Shown piece by piece: positions 1 to 11,897 of a DNA stretch of 64,000 bases (the stretch's first letter is position 1; every line of letters begins with the position of its first letter). The position numbers were made by a program, and so were the translations under genes. The stretch is from positions 6,492,501-6,556,500 of the forward strand of contig JARWIR010000035.1 of NCBI GenBank assembly GCA_029959085.1. The letters run 5' to 3'. Source of the DNA: Nemophila menziesii. Its lineage: Eukaryota; Streptophyta; Magnoliopsida; Boraginales; Hydrophyllaceae. The notes under the pieces were generated by a model, which ran no database searches, was not told the origin of the DNA, and saw only the letters and a list, made by a program, of their open reading frames with translations.

Positions 1-1158
1 TTTTTTAAGTTAACTACAGATAGGTTTCCATATTATGCGAAATTGCACTATATATCTCTTTATTATAACTTTTTTAGTTAATTGCACTATGAGTCCATAT
101 ATTAATATTTTAGGGGTCATAACTCATAAGGTATTTTTAATTTTTTAAAGGAATAAAAACACTATTTTCTAAACCTTGGGGCAAGGGTGGGGTGGAAATG
201 GACCCGTAGACTCTACCCACAGCTCTACACCTTAGAGAAGTACTGTTAGTTCTACAATTCTAACTCTTTCTGATTTTTTAAACCATAATTAAATTTTAGA
301 GCAAAGTCGAATTGCACAAAAACACAATTTAAATAGTCTTTTTAACTTACATATTTAAGCATAGGGCCCAAAATAATAATAAGATAATTAAAAAGAAAGA
401 GAAATATAATTGAAGACCAAAAAGGATGAATTTAGCATAGAAAAATTAGATATTAGCTTACAATTTGTTTTGCATCAATAATTTTGAATCTAATCTGGAT
501 GATTAGGAATTGATCTTCTCCAATTTTCCAAGGTATTAAAATTAAAATTAGTATTTTTGGATTTTCCATTCAATTTTTGTAAAATTTGATCCTTTTGTGT
601 GGTTTTATGTTTATTATATGGTATTGTATATGTTGGTCGGTTAAGTTCAATGTTGGCATTACATTATAGATTATAGAGTTGTAAAACAAATTTCAGAGAG
701 CCACGTCTATACTTAGTCATATATTTCAATTTTTGATGGTTATAATAAAATATATATTTATACTTATTTATATTTTCCTTTTCCTAGCCAACAAAAAAGA
801 ATTTTACTTCAAATTTTTGCATCAAGTTCTTTGAAATAAATTAATGGTAAATAAATTATGATGAATATATTATATGTCTTAAATGTTATTTATGAGCAAG
901 TTATATCTATTGTGATTTTTTATTATAATTTAGCTTCTTGAATTGGTTATTTTGTTATGCGCAATAATTAATTACTTTATATGTATCCCACTTGTATTTC
1001 AAAAATACACTAGATAAATAAAAAAACATCTCATATGAATATATCTGATCAATTTAATGTGGTCTCACTCATATGAGGTTGAATATAATTCTCCTAGGAA
1101 ACTAGAAGTATAAAGTTTACTTTGAAATATCTATATATAATGGGTCCAAATTTTAGTT
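1..1158. other. Left flank of the tandem array (S' segment, ancestral part)
   Basis: This A+T-rich stretch has no gene. It aligns by eye to the far end of the unit: bases ~5-70 resemble ~15580-15650, and bases ~110-1158 resemble ~18217-19220, at roughly 85-90% similarity. The 2.56-kb foldback element found between those two blocks at 15651-18212 is absent here. Units 2 and 3 are not preceded by this sequence; they are preceded by CACTA II. It is therefore best read as the original single-copy flank to the left of the array. Confidence 0.75.
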
Positions 1159-1740
1159 TCGCCAAAGACTTCCATGTCTCCGATATATTTGGTTGAACAT
1201 TCAGTGAAGTAATTTTGGTTTCTTAAGTTTATATTTCTTTTCTCTTGAACAAATATCTAAATATATTTATGTGACGAATAAACGAGATCATGGGGTTTAT
1301 ATTGTTTCGTGTTTACAATTAATGTTATCCATGTTAAAATTCCCTTTAGCGTGTCAATGCTTATAAGCGTACTTCTATTTATATCTAGGAAATAAAAATA
1401 GTAAGAAGCCTGTCTTTGTAAAGGTGGAAGAACTGTCAAGGAAGATAATGTGCGTTATTCTTCCGTTCTTATATTCACATGACATGTTTAAGCTTAAGAT
1501 ATTAGATAGAGACTTAAATAAATATTTATACTTGCAACATTTCATTTACATTCATAGGCCATGTTTAAGCTTCATCCGATTGGTTTCACTTTAAATGCAT
1601 AATTGGCTAATTGCATTTAACAAAAATGTAGTTACACATTTTTACCCTTATTTTCATACCTATAGACTTATCACACAATGAACGAATGCTTTATGATAAC
1701 TTATTTATAGTATATTTTATATGTTGGTTATAAAAACAAA

Positions 1741-3345
1741 CTTATAAAAATATTTGTAAAGATTGATAATTCATGGATTTGTCACAAAAGAATAGGTCAT
1801 TTGAATTTATATAGTCTAAAGTTGTCACACTATGGTTCAAGGTCTTCCAGAAGATCAAGAGAAAGATTGGAGCATGTGAAGCTTGTGCGCTTGGAAAAAA
1901 AACATCACCATTAATCATTTCCAAAAAGAGTAGCCCGAAAAGCAACTCAAGTACTCGAGCTTGTTCATGCTGATGTATATTGACCGATGAGCAACCATCT
2001 CATGGTAACGATCGTTACTTTATTCTTTTCGTTCATGGTTTCTCAAGAATGACATGGCTTTATTTTATGAAAGTAAAATATAATTTTTTTACAATATTTA
2101 AGTGATTCAAAAAATTTATAAAAAAACAAAGCGGTCCTTTTATAAAAACATTGAGAAGTGATAATGAAAAGAATATATTGCACGTGAAATTGATAAATTT
2201 TGTGAAAAAAAGGTGTTGATAGACAACTTACTACAACATATACTCGGCAACAAAATGGAGTATGTGAAAGGACAAATCAAATAGTGGTGGAAATGACCAT
2301 ATTAATGATTCATGGAAAGGATTTGCCAAAAATGTTAGGGTTAAGCCGTTTATAAATCGTTGTATCTTCTCAATAGATCTTCAACAAAATCACTTTAAAA
2401 TCAAACGCCGCTTGAAGCTTGGAATGGAATAAAGCCAAAAATGAAACATTTGAGAGTTTTTGGAAGCATTTTTTATGCTCAATAACCCAAGGTGAAAAGA
2501 AAAATCTTGATGAGTCAAGTGAAAATTGTATCCTTGTTGGATATAGTTCAAAGTCAAAAGCATATCGACTTTATAATTTGATGAGAATGAGATTGGAATG
2601 AAAAAAGATTGAGAGAAAGAAAATCATCTCATTGAAGGACAATCAAGATTCAAGTGATAATGATGATTTAACCCTTACCATACTCAATTAGTCCATCAAG
2701 TAATGATACAAGTTTAAGTATGTATTTTCAAAACCCAAGACCAGATTCTAATCCATGAAAAATGAGAAGTTTGAACGACATTTATGCAAGTTACAATTGT
2801 TGTATGGTCGAACCAGATTCATTTGAAGAGGCCGTGAAAGAAGAGACATGAGAAGAATCCATGGACGAGGAAATACAAATGACTAAGAAAAAAACTTGGG
2901 ATCTTGTCAAAAAACCAAATGAAAGGGAAATGATTTTTGTAAAGTGGATCTACAAGATGAAATATAACCCCAGTGGAATTATGAAAAAGACAAAGCAATA
3001 CTTATTGCCTAGAGTTATTCTCAACAACTGAGAGTATACTACAACGAAACTTTTGCACATGTTGCATAACTTGACATAATCAAAGCCTTGATTGCGTTTG
3101 CGGAACACAAAAATTGAAGTCTTTACCAATTTGATGTTAAATTTGCATTTCTCAGTGACAAATTAAATAATAAGTTTATGTTTAACACCCTCAAGACTAT
3201 GTTTTTAAGAAAATGAAGAAAAGGTGTACAAGCTAAGCAAAGCATTGTACGGGACGGAGCAAGCACCAATGGCATGGTCAATGGAGGGTTTATTAAAGGG
3301 GCAGGGGAGAATCAAACCTTCCCTGAATCCGTAAATTTCATAATA
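1741..3345 (+). pseudogene. Ty1/copia pol remnant, unit 1
   Basis: Degenerate copia polyprotein read in shifting frames. The order is a GAG-pre-integrase-like part (WICHKRIGHLNLYSL near 1773, then GACEACALGKK near 1878), integrase core (LELVHADV near 1957, YFILFVHGFSRMTWLYF near 2020, then TTTYTRQQNGVCERTNQIV near 2229-2282), the integrase C-side (LEAWNGIKPKMKHLRVFGS near 2413), and reverse transcriptase pieces (KKTWDLV and FVKWIYKMKYNPSG near 2890-2970; VYKLSKALYGTEQAPMAW near 3217-3275). RT normally has GLKQAPRAW at that last site, so the family is clear. Many stops and frameshifts make it non-functional. No LTR was located beside it. Unit 1 also carries a stop near 2599 and a 17-bp loss at ~2684 that unit 3 lacks. 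Confidence 0.9.
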
Positions 3346-3440
3346 TCATTCACAAAATAAGAAACAACGAGTTAATAGTAAACAAAATTATCTTCTTATT
3401 TTTAAATATATTATCTTATCCTTTCTATACACAATATTAT

Positions 3441-4280
<840 letters not shown>

Positions 4281-4403
4281 CTGAGGTTGGTACTTAACTA
4301 CAGCCAGTCCTTGAAACGGAGAAACCGTAATACTCTCAATACCACCAATCTGTTTAAGTGAAGGTTTTACAGAGCTAGAAAAAGATGCACATATTTTACC
4401 CAT

Positions 4404-4985
4404 CTAAGCACTTGAAAGAAACAAAACTTTAGTCCCCCTTTGTTTTTATGCCATCACAGGATCTTGTATCAAACAAATAATAGGGCTTATAACTTGATAA
4501 GCCAACCCCAAGTTTAATACACCATCCATTTTTTCATGAAAAACTCTTCTCGGTTTGATTTTCACCTACTTCCTAACAAAATAAATTAATAAATATTTCA
4601 ATAACCCAAAAATTGTTACTTTTTGATTCCTAATTCATCTCTGTCAAACATGTCATACTTAATAAACTCAATAATATTTTAACATTCTCGATTACTTAGC
4701 CAAATCCATACTGCCATAGAAAATCCTAGAACCGATAAATCTTTTTAAATCCAATTAGAATATGCTAGCAAGGAGAAAAAGTATCATGATAAGGTGAATT
4801 ACTATGTTTTTTATGAGAAAAAAATGCTGAAATATGGAAATAAACGTGCATGTTGTGGGGGTGATATCATTGAATTAGAGTCGGGAGTAGTTGTTGAGTC
4901 GATTAGTTCCATCGACTACTGCCACGATAATTTGAGTTATATTCATTTTTGAATCCCGTTTATTTAGTATACATGGGTCTTATAA
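4404..4985. other. Non-coding A+T-rich spacer
   Basis: I see no gene, terminal repeat or clear promoter in this stretch. Its equivalents are 25559-26140 and 46762-47343. It contains a short GC-richer patch at ~4856-4925 (TTGTGGGGGTGATATC and surroundings) just upstream of the kelch-like fragment. Confidence 0.5.
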
Positions 4986-5267
4986 CTCGGCCATGATCAT
5001 AAAGTTGTTAGTAAAAAACTGGAAAGTTTGGACTGGGAGGGTGATAAGGAGCTTAAGCTAAGAGTGCTTTTGTTGGGAGAATTCACCAACAGTGTCAGAA
5101 TCCTTGGTTTGAACAAGTTTAAGAAAGAATGGATAAAAGGTCCAGAGATGATCTTCCCTGGAAGTAACCCACATCTTCTCATTATAAAAGGCAAACTATA
5201 TGTTGTTGGTGGATTATGTACAAATTGCAAAGAGCTAGATAATATTATTTTCAATCCCTATTTGTGA
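4986..5267 (+). pseudogene. Kelch-repeat-like gene fragment, unit 1
   Basis: An open frame without a convincing start ends in KGPEM, SNPHLLIIKGKLYVVGGLC (~5137-5220). This is the pattern of a kelch blade as found in plant F-box/kelch proteins: W, then GP.M, then a basic or asparagine-proline segment, then KLYVVGG. Only about one blade is present, so it cannot form a propeller. The frame runs straight into the LINE zinc-binding domain, which is in another frame, suggesting that a LINE inserted into or captured a kelch-type gene piece. Weak motif support; a chance match is possible. Confidence 0.4.
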
Positions 5268-5589
5268 ATTCTGTAACCTAGTAAGTGAAGACAGAGACCA
5301 TCTCTTCTGGGAGTGCTCATTCACCAAACGTATCTGGTTTAGATGCTTAAACACGAAGGGTGTGCAATCCAAAATTACGTCTTGGAGCTTGTTAATGGAG
5401 TGGTTTGCCAAGGTTCACAACGGCAAATCCACTTCTGATAATATTCTGAAAATTCTTCTATTGATTGCATCATATACTATATGGATTGAGCGAAATAATA
5501 GAGTATTCAACAAAGTGTATAAGTCAGAGGAAGAGATTTCCGAGTGTTTTTTCAATGGCATTTCGAGAGAATCTTGCAAGATTTACTAA
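5263..5589 (+). pseudogene. LINE reverse-transcriptase zinc-binding (zf-RVT) tail, unit 1
   Basis: From 5263 one frame reads CEFCNLVSEDRDHLFWECSF and then IWFRC. This is the Cys-x2-Cys ... His-Leu-Phe-x2-Cys signature of the zf-RVT domain at the C-terminus of plant non-LTR (LINE) retrotransposon ORF2. It continues through YTIWIERNNRVFN, the usual hydrophobic and basic tail of that domain, to a stop at 5589. The RT and endonuclease parts are missing, as in 5'-truncated LINE insertions. Downstream, an A-rich stretch at ~5822-5865 may be the decayed poly(A) end. Confidence 0.8.
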
Positions 5590-6037
5590 GATGAAAGAAG
5601 AAACGCATGTGGTTTTGGCTAGGGTTCGATGGAGCAGGTGAAGAGGCTTTCAACGTACTTGTTTGTACTTTGAGAGTTTCCTTAGATTTTTTTGTTTTAT
5701 TATGTTGGTAAAGTGTTTGGGCTGATCTAGTTGATTAGCCAATATGTCTTATTATGTAATAGCACAATAGGCCCATATATTATGATAAGTTTGATGGTAT
5801 AAAAAAATTGCTACTAGCCTAGTAAAAAAAAATTTAAAAAAATAAAAATGAAAATAAAACTTAGAAAACTCTTCCCAATGATCCTGTATTTTTTGGTAGA
5901 CTACTACATGACCGTTTTGAACTTTGAAGAGTTGTAACTGGGACCTTGAAATTGATGGATCATCCTCACTGAAATTTGATGTGGAATGTTAACAATAACT
6001 GTTTTTATCCTTACAAACCAGAAGAAGAAGCTCCCAA
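5590..6037. other. LINE 3' UTR-like and A-rich tail, then spacer
   Basis: No gene. The stretch after the zf-RVT stop is T-rich and ends in an A-rich run at ~5822-5865, consistent with a LINE 3' UTR and old poly(A) tail. No target-site duplication could be fixed. Equivalents: 26745-27192 and 47948-48395. Confidence 0.4.
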
Positions 6038-6681
6038 GTGGAGCATTATACCGATATAAGTTTTAAAGATGGGCACGCCATGATATATAACTTTATTGAG
6101 AGACCAACTGTTGTGTCAGGAAATTTGACGATTTGCATTTTATCTTGCATGTTACACCCAATAAATTTGAGAAAAGAATTACGTGCTGTTACCACGAGGC
6201 CTTTTTTTTATTTTTTTTGTCAAAACCACCCGGCCTGACACTACATTGGAACCTTTTTTGTTGATGATAGAGGAAAGAATTTTTTTTGTTTGTTTTGGAC
6301 GGTACATGTACTAAATACTTGTGGTCCAGAAAGTATATTACAGTCTTCATAGCACTGTGTTCACCCTCAAAACAACTACTAAAGGAGGGCCAAATGTTAA
6401 AGTGGAAAAATATATCTTCTCTCATCACAGATACTTCGGAACACCGCCTCCAAGCTTGCATTACATATATGTTCTCTCTATCCATCGTTTACTTTACTTT
6501 TTTGCATACTAAAAATAATAACTCCAAGTTTGAACCACCATCCTGCCACCACGAACCTTACTTAGACCACCACCATCCCAAGTTTGAAGCACCATCACCA
6601 CCACCATTTAAGGCTCAAATTAGACACCACAAAACCTTAAAACCTCGCTTGACCACCGATCAACCACCACGTCATACCTAG
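6038..6681 (+). other. CAC/CCA-rich region with broken open frame, unit 1
   Basis: A frame starts with MEHYTDISFKDG and later becomes His- and Pro-rich (HHHPKFEAPSPPPF) because of repeated CAC and CCA triplets at ~6530-6720. In unit 1 a 32-bp loss at ~6188 breaks the frame. I do not recognise the protein. The composition bias explains the open frame as well as selection would. Confidence 0.3.
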
Positions 6682-6780
6682 TCACCAATTACACCACCAC
6701 GCCCCCAACACCATTGAAGCTCACGAGCCACCATTCTGGACTTGAGATGTTTCTGGTGGAAAGGGTTCGTGCTGTGTGTG

Positions 6781-7730
6781 TTTTAGATTTAAGGATTATA
6801 TGAGATATGATGAAAAATATAAAAATATTTGTTGTATGAAAAATTTAGATTTTATTCAATTCAAATGGACCTTTTTAATTAGAACAAATAAGATTCAGTA
6901 TCTCTTGGGGTCTTAGGTCTTAAGTAAAGCTCTTTAAAACTCTTCGAAATTCAATTCTCTTTTTTATTTTTGGAAAGAATGTTTTTTTTTTTCTAAATAA
7001 AAAATTAATAATAAATCATTTTTAATAAAATAATGTAAATCTGTCTAAAACATTGCTGAAGATGGGCAATGAAGATTGGTGAGAACCTTTCTAAACAACC
7101 TCCAGTAAGGAAGGCTACCTGAAGACCGAGCTAAAATGGGCTTAAGTACGAAGGTGCACGACCAAGTTCTGACGAATGCTCATAGAAAGGCATTTATCGA
7201 GCAAGATCTATCATTTTGTCCTCTTTGGAACTTTCTCTTCCATCTAATCTAGACTAAAACCCTCTGGGCAAAGACAGACAGTTAGTATATCAGTCTAGAC
7301 AGACTGGTGGCACTAATATGAAATCGATAGCAGGGTGGTAAGGAAAAAACCTTTTTAAACCAAGCTCCTTTACGATCTTCTTGGACTAATGACTCAATCC
7401 GTCATTCTCAAACCTGAATAAGGATCCTAGAAATACTCATTATTTATTTTATTCTTTTTGGGTATCGTCTAAACGTCAGCCCAAAGCCTTTTTTTTGTTA
7501 TAGGGGAGGCCTAAAGGCCGGGAAGTCAACACTTCCTAAAAAAATTATTAATTACATAAACAGACTCTCGGAATAACCCACCCATAACGATCTCATGTTA
7601 ACGATCTCCACAGACCATTCAGTGGGTCTCTATAAAGAATTGGACACTCGACTCTTTTCACATTATTTGCACCAAATTTAGCTATACAAGACTTTTTCGA
7701 ACATTGATGAAATACATATATATTTTCACA
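6781..7730. repeat. Dispersed direct repeat X (LTR-like), unit 1
   Basis: Bases 6781-7030 and 7570-7730 match 12324-12560 and 12600-12770 (X') in the same orientation. The middle ~500 bp of X is absent from X'. A TATA-like CTCTATAAAGAATTGG sits at ~7628, as in LTR promoters, and is matched by CTCTATAAGGAATTGG at ~12671. The two repeats flank CACTA I, so they may be the LTRs or solo LTRs of an older retrotransposon. I could not fix TG...CA ends, a primer-binding site or a target duplication. Confidence 0.45.
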
Positions 7731-7885
7731 CCATTCACAACACATGAATCATATCCATGATTTGTACCATGAGATATTCTTGCAAAGGACACCATCTCGG
7801 ATGTAACTAATGTATTACCAGCATTGTGCATTTCATGAATCTATAAGAAATAATAAGAATTATAACTTTAAAAATAAATGTGTAT

Positions 7886-8106
7886 TATTCCAAAAAAAGA
7901 AAGTTTCCAAAAAAAGAAACTTTCTTAAAAGGGATACTGTCCAAAAAGGAAAGTTTCCAAAAAAGGAATCTTTCCTAAATGGATCCTTTCATAAAAATGA
8001 AACTTTCCCAAAAGAGAAACTATCCAAAAAAGCAAGTTTACAATAAAAAAAACTTTCCTAAATGGGATCCTTTCTGAAAAAAGAAAGTTTCCAAAAAAGA
8101 GAAGTT
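7886..8106. repeat. Degenerate GAAAGTTTCC / GAAACTTTCC cluster, unit 1
   Basis: About a dozen 18-25 bp modules carry AAAGTTTCC or its near-complement GGAAACTTT, separated by A-runs, with two GGATCC-bearing modules. Many modules are mutually inverted. The cluster lies just past the 3' end of the TNP2 reading frame, where CACTA elements often carry subterminal repeats. The motif differs from the GCGACGA motif at the other end. Its long open frame (7810-8046) comes from composition. Confidence 0.6.
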
Positions 8107-8131
8107 CTCAAGGAGTGTACATGTTAAATAC

Positions 8132-10819
8132 CTTTTCTAAAAACCATTCCTTAAACGTTTGTCGATGCATCTTCTATATAGCTTTAGCCTTGCCCGATAG
8201 CGTGGATTTCTGTTCAATACATTTTAAGAAAAGAATAAAACACAATGTACAAATAAATTAATAAAAAAAATTAGTGTTACTTACGTCATATATGGTTCGA
8301 TCTCGTCGCAATTATGTAGAATATACCAGTTGATTTGCTCCTTCTCTCTATATGGTATATGACCAAACTCTTTCTTACCAATTGGAGTACACTGACTCTT
8401 AAAAACGGATAACTCTTTCGGTTTGGGTAGTGCCTCGTTGTATCTATCTAGATCACTGAACTTTGTTTTTTCTTCTCGAAGATACCGTGATATTAATGTC
8501 AACGTCTCTTCCACCACATAACCCTTTTGTGATTGAAGCCTCTGGCCTAGCTGGGTTTCGAATATACTCTTTTAACTTTTTCAAATACCTTTTAAATGGA
8601 TACATCCACTGTATTTGAACTGGGCCCCCCTAATAATGCTTCATCGTATAAGTGTATCACCAAGTGGATCATTATATAAAAAAAAGCGGGAGGTAAATTT
8701 ATTTCTAGTTTGCACATCACTTCAACCACTACCACCTTACTAATTTCCAACTCTTTCTTACTCCTATTCTTGTTACAAATGACTCTAAACACGTTAGCTA
8801 ACGTGATAACTGCATTGCTAATAGATTTATCTTCAATAAGCCCGGGGATACTAGCCACAAAACGATACTGTATCCTCACGTGACAGTCATGTGATTTCAA
8901 TCCAATAATCTTTTTCGTATAATTTTGAACATTGTTCCTCAAACTAGAGGCAAAACCATTGAGAAACTTTTATGCCATCAACCAATCGATAAATACCTTC
9001 CGCTTATCTGTTGACAACGTAAACTTTCCTCCCTTGAGTATCGCTTTACCTCCTCTTGATGTCAACCACAATTCTTTCCTGATGCCCATATCTTGAAGAT
9101 CCATTCTCACCTTCGCGTTACCTCTGTTTCTTTACCCATCAAGTCCTACATCTGTACCGAGCAAACTGTCACACACATCCTTCTCGCAATGCATAACCTC
9201 GATGTTATGTTTAACAAAGTTTTCGACCAATAAGGTAAGCGATAAAAAATACTCTTTTTCTTCCAATTGAACTCACGAGGACTTGATTTCTTCGCAGCCT
9301 TACCCCCAAAGTCCTTGTGTTCACCGGGAAACACAATGGGCAAACCATCTAACTGTGTCTGAATAACGTCCAGACTATGTTTTCTAGAGAGGGACCTAAA
9401 ATCGCTACTCGAGTACAAAACTTTTTCTTTTATATATCGATGTCTGAGAGGTAACCAACGTCTATGATCAAAATAAACCACCCCTTTCTTCACCTTCTTC
9501 GGAGGAGTATAATCCATGCATTCTGGGCAAGCTAAGTAACCTTGACCCTGCCACCCCGACGTGTATGACCGAGCGGGGTAATCATTGGTCGTGGAAAACA
9601 AACAAACCTTCATCGTAAACTCTTGCTTCGTATGAGCATCATACATGAGGATCCCTGTTTCCCACAACATTTCCAACTCATCTATGACAAGGTGGAGATA
9701 GACATCCATGTCCCTACCGGGTGAACGAGGACCCGGAATCAACAAACAAAGCTGAAATATGGTTTCCTTCATGCATACCCACGGTGGAAAGTTCTAGACG
9801 GTCAATATAACTGGCCACATACTGTATGAGTTTTTCTGCATAGAAATTGGACGAAAACCATCAATACCCAGACCCAGAAATATATTCTGAGGTTCACTAA
9901 CAAACTCAGGATGTAACTCTATGAATCTTTTCCACCTATCACCATCAACAGGATGGCGTAACACATATGGATCGGTACTATTTCCGTTATGGTGCCTGAT
10001 CATGTCTTCAGCGGTGTGCTTCGAAACGTATATTCGCTGCAACCTCGGGGCAATCGGAAAATAGCGAAGCTTTTTATGAGGTACTTTCTTACCCTTCTTC
10101 GGATCCCATCTAGACTCACTGCATACTGGACACTTGTCGAGGAATTCATTCTCCTTGTAAAAAAGGGCACAATAATTCAAGCAAACATCAATAGTAGTGT
10201 AACCATACTCATACTTTTCAACTACTTGTTGCATTTCTCGTAAGACTCGGGCAAATTGCGAGGTTTGGACAAAACACGACCAACAAATTCCAAGAGCTTG
10301 GTGAAAGATGTGTTAGTCCACTTGTTCTTTACCTTTATGTGCATAAGCTTGACAATGAAGTTCAAGGAATTCATCACTATAGATCCAGGATATAATTCGG
10401 TCTCCAATTCCTCGAATAAAGCTTTGAAACTGCCACAGCTTGTTTGATGTGCGTCTCTCATCTCGGTATCACCCGAATGACCACGAACATCGCAATTGGG
10501 TCTCAAATATCATACACATTAAAAATTTCATTTTTTAAATTTGGCACGGTTTCTTTGGGAATTACTTATTTCTCACCGTGTTTTGTCCAAATCTCATAAA
10601 TGGACAAAATCCCGTGTTGTAGAAGGTGACCCCTAACCATTTGGGTTTGATATCGATGATTATTCGAACATTTAATACATGGGAAAAACATCTGATCCAA
10701 CCATTAAAACCATCTTGATTTTCAACGAAAGTGATAAAATCTGTTACACAAAAAATATATTCTTCCGTAACAATATCAGTCGCTTTGATCCAACTCTTAT
10801 CAAGATCACCCGAAGCCAT
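8132..10819 (-). pseudogene. CACTA (En/Spm) TNP2 transposase pseudogene, unit 1 (CACTA I)
   Basis: Minus-strand TNP2-type transposase. It starts at 10819 with MASGDLDKSWIKA and a transposase-associated domain (GWIRC; HLLQHGILSIYEIWTKHGE). Next come the tnp2 part (YPGSIVMNSLNFIVKLMHIK near 10395; CPVCSESRWDPKKGKKVPHK near 10105; AEDMIRHHNG; YSMWPVILTV at ~9800; LLIPGPRSPGRDMDVYLHL near 9730), then DUF4218-like sequence (GLKSHDCHV near 8900) and the C-terminal part to EPYMT at 8285. GTAAGT there is a good donor; a 75-bp intron (8210-8284) and an AG lead to an exon 8132-8209 that decodes MHRQTFKEWFLEKV, the usual end of this domain. Frameshifts near 10690, 10230, 9785 and 9200 kill it. A live relative would bind its own subterminal repeats and cut the element out. 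Confidence 0.92.
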
Positions 10820-11532
10820 ATTTTAATAACAATTTTATATAACTAAGCAACTACATAAATATTAAAAAAAATTATTAAATCTCAATTAATAAATAAATAA
10901 AAATTACAACCCAAATGAATAAAAGAAATAAAACTATAAACCTCTGAATGAATAAAAATTACAAACAAATAAATAGATAAACAATTTTATATAACTAATT
11001 AAACAAATACAACTTTGTAAGAAAAAATATAAATAATGAACATATGCATGATTTACAACATAATTAATCAAAAATAAAATCATAAAATAAGTATTTATTA
11101 AACTAATCAAATCTTATAGAATGTAATCACATATTTATTAACAATTATAATAAAAAATCAAATTTTAAAACTTTGTATTTTATTGAAAATACCTTGAATT
11201 GGATGAGAAGATTTAAAATTGACCATGCCCCACCTTGAATATGGACCTGGTAATGGTGTAACAATTATTTATTAACCTAATCAATTATTAAATCATGTAA
11301 TTCACCATTATATTCAACAAAATCATAATTTAAAAAGTTTGAATTTATTGGAAAATGCATTGAATTGGTTGGAGAAAATAAAGTTTAACCTTGTCTGAGA
11401 GTAACAAATACTAAAAATTTAGGCAAATAAGAGTTAGGGTTTTGAGAGAAAGTGGGAGAAAAAAAATATTGGGGTGTTATTTTTTTCTGGTTTGAAAAAC
11501 CTTCTATCTTTTTAATTTACGTTTTTTATTAG
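10820..11532. other. CACTA I leader / 5' non-coding region
   Basis: Very A+T-rich sequence upstream of the minus-strand TNP2 start. The patches ACCTTGAATTGGATGAGAAG and CACCTTGAATATGGACC (~11190-11240), and the AACCCTAAC / CCCACTTTCTCTCAAA block (~11430-11460 on the minus strand), have close counterparts in the leader of CACTA II at ~21175-21470. Leaders of the two elements are therefore related. Equivalents: 31959-32667 and 53200-53914. Confidence 0.6.
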
Positions 11533-11897
11533 ACAACAAATTTCGTCGCTCGTTACTTAATCTGTCGTGAGAAACGGGTACTGTGACGACATCCATCGTC
11601 GCTAGAATCAAAGGAATTTAGCGATGATTTATTTGAGAAAAAAAATCAAAAAGAAATGACGATATTACGACGCAATAAGTATTCTTTACTAACGAAATTA
11701 TGTTCGCGCTAACAAGGAAGATTTACAGTGACGAAATTTTAATTGTTTTACAATGAAATCACAGCATCGCTAACAAGAAAGATTATTTCCGACGAATTTC
11801 TTCGCCGTTAACCATTTATCGTAGCTAATAGTGTTATCTGGCGACGAAACGCGGGTTGTCGCTAAATTTGTCGTCCCTAAAGAGCATATCTGTAGTA
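11533..11897 (-). mobile_element. CACTA I 5' terminal region with GCGACGA subterminal repeats, unit 1
   Basis: Many copies of CGTCGCTA, GCGACGA and TCGTCGC, in both orientations, fill ~365 bp and end at 11897. On the minus strand the end reads TACTACAG, one base from CACTACAG-type CACTA ends. The next ~40 bases match the CACTA II end at 20776 (shared TTAGCGAC(A/G)ACCCGCG). Dense subterminal repeats like these are the transposase-binding regions of CACTA elements. The opposite end of the element was not found. Confidence 0.75.

Noticed and set aside
1257..1439. 60-codon minus-strand frame seen in all three units (22393, 43602)
   Set aside because: It lies in S' sequence with no motif; the paralogous S copy is interrupted by a hAT insertion, and conservation among units reflects recent amplification only.
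4997..5254. Minus-strand 85-codon frame, repeated at 26152 and 47355
   Set aside because: It lies antisense to the kelch-like frame and has no motif; the plus strand has the better family pattern.
7810..8046. Lys/Phe/Ser-rich 78-codon frame
   Set aside because: It arises from the GAAAGTTTCC tandem modules, and the composition explains the lack of stops.
10256..10447. Plus-strand frames across the TNP2 region (also 9989-10243, 29789-30022, 31395-31586, 51041-51271)
   Set aside because: These are shadows of the minus-strand transposase.
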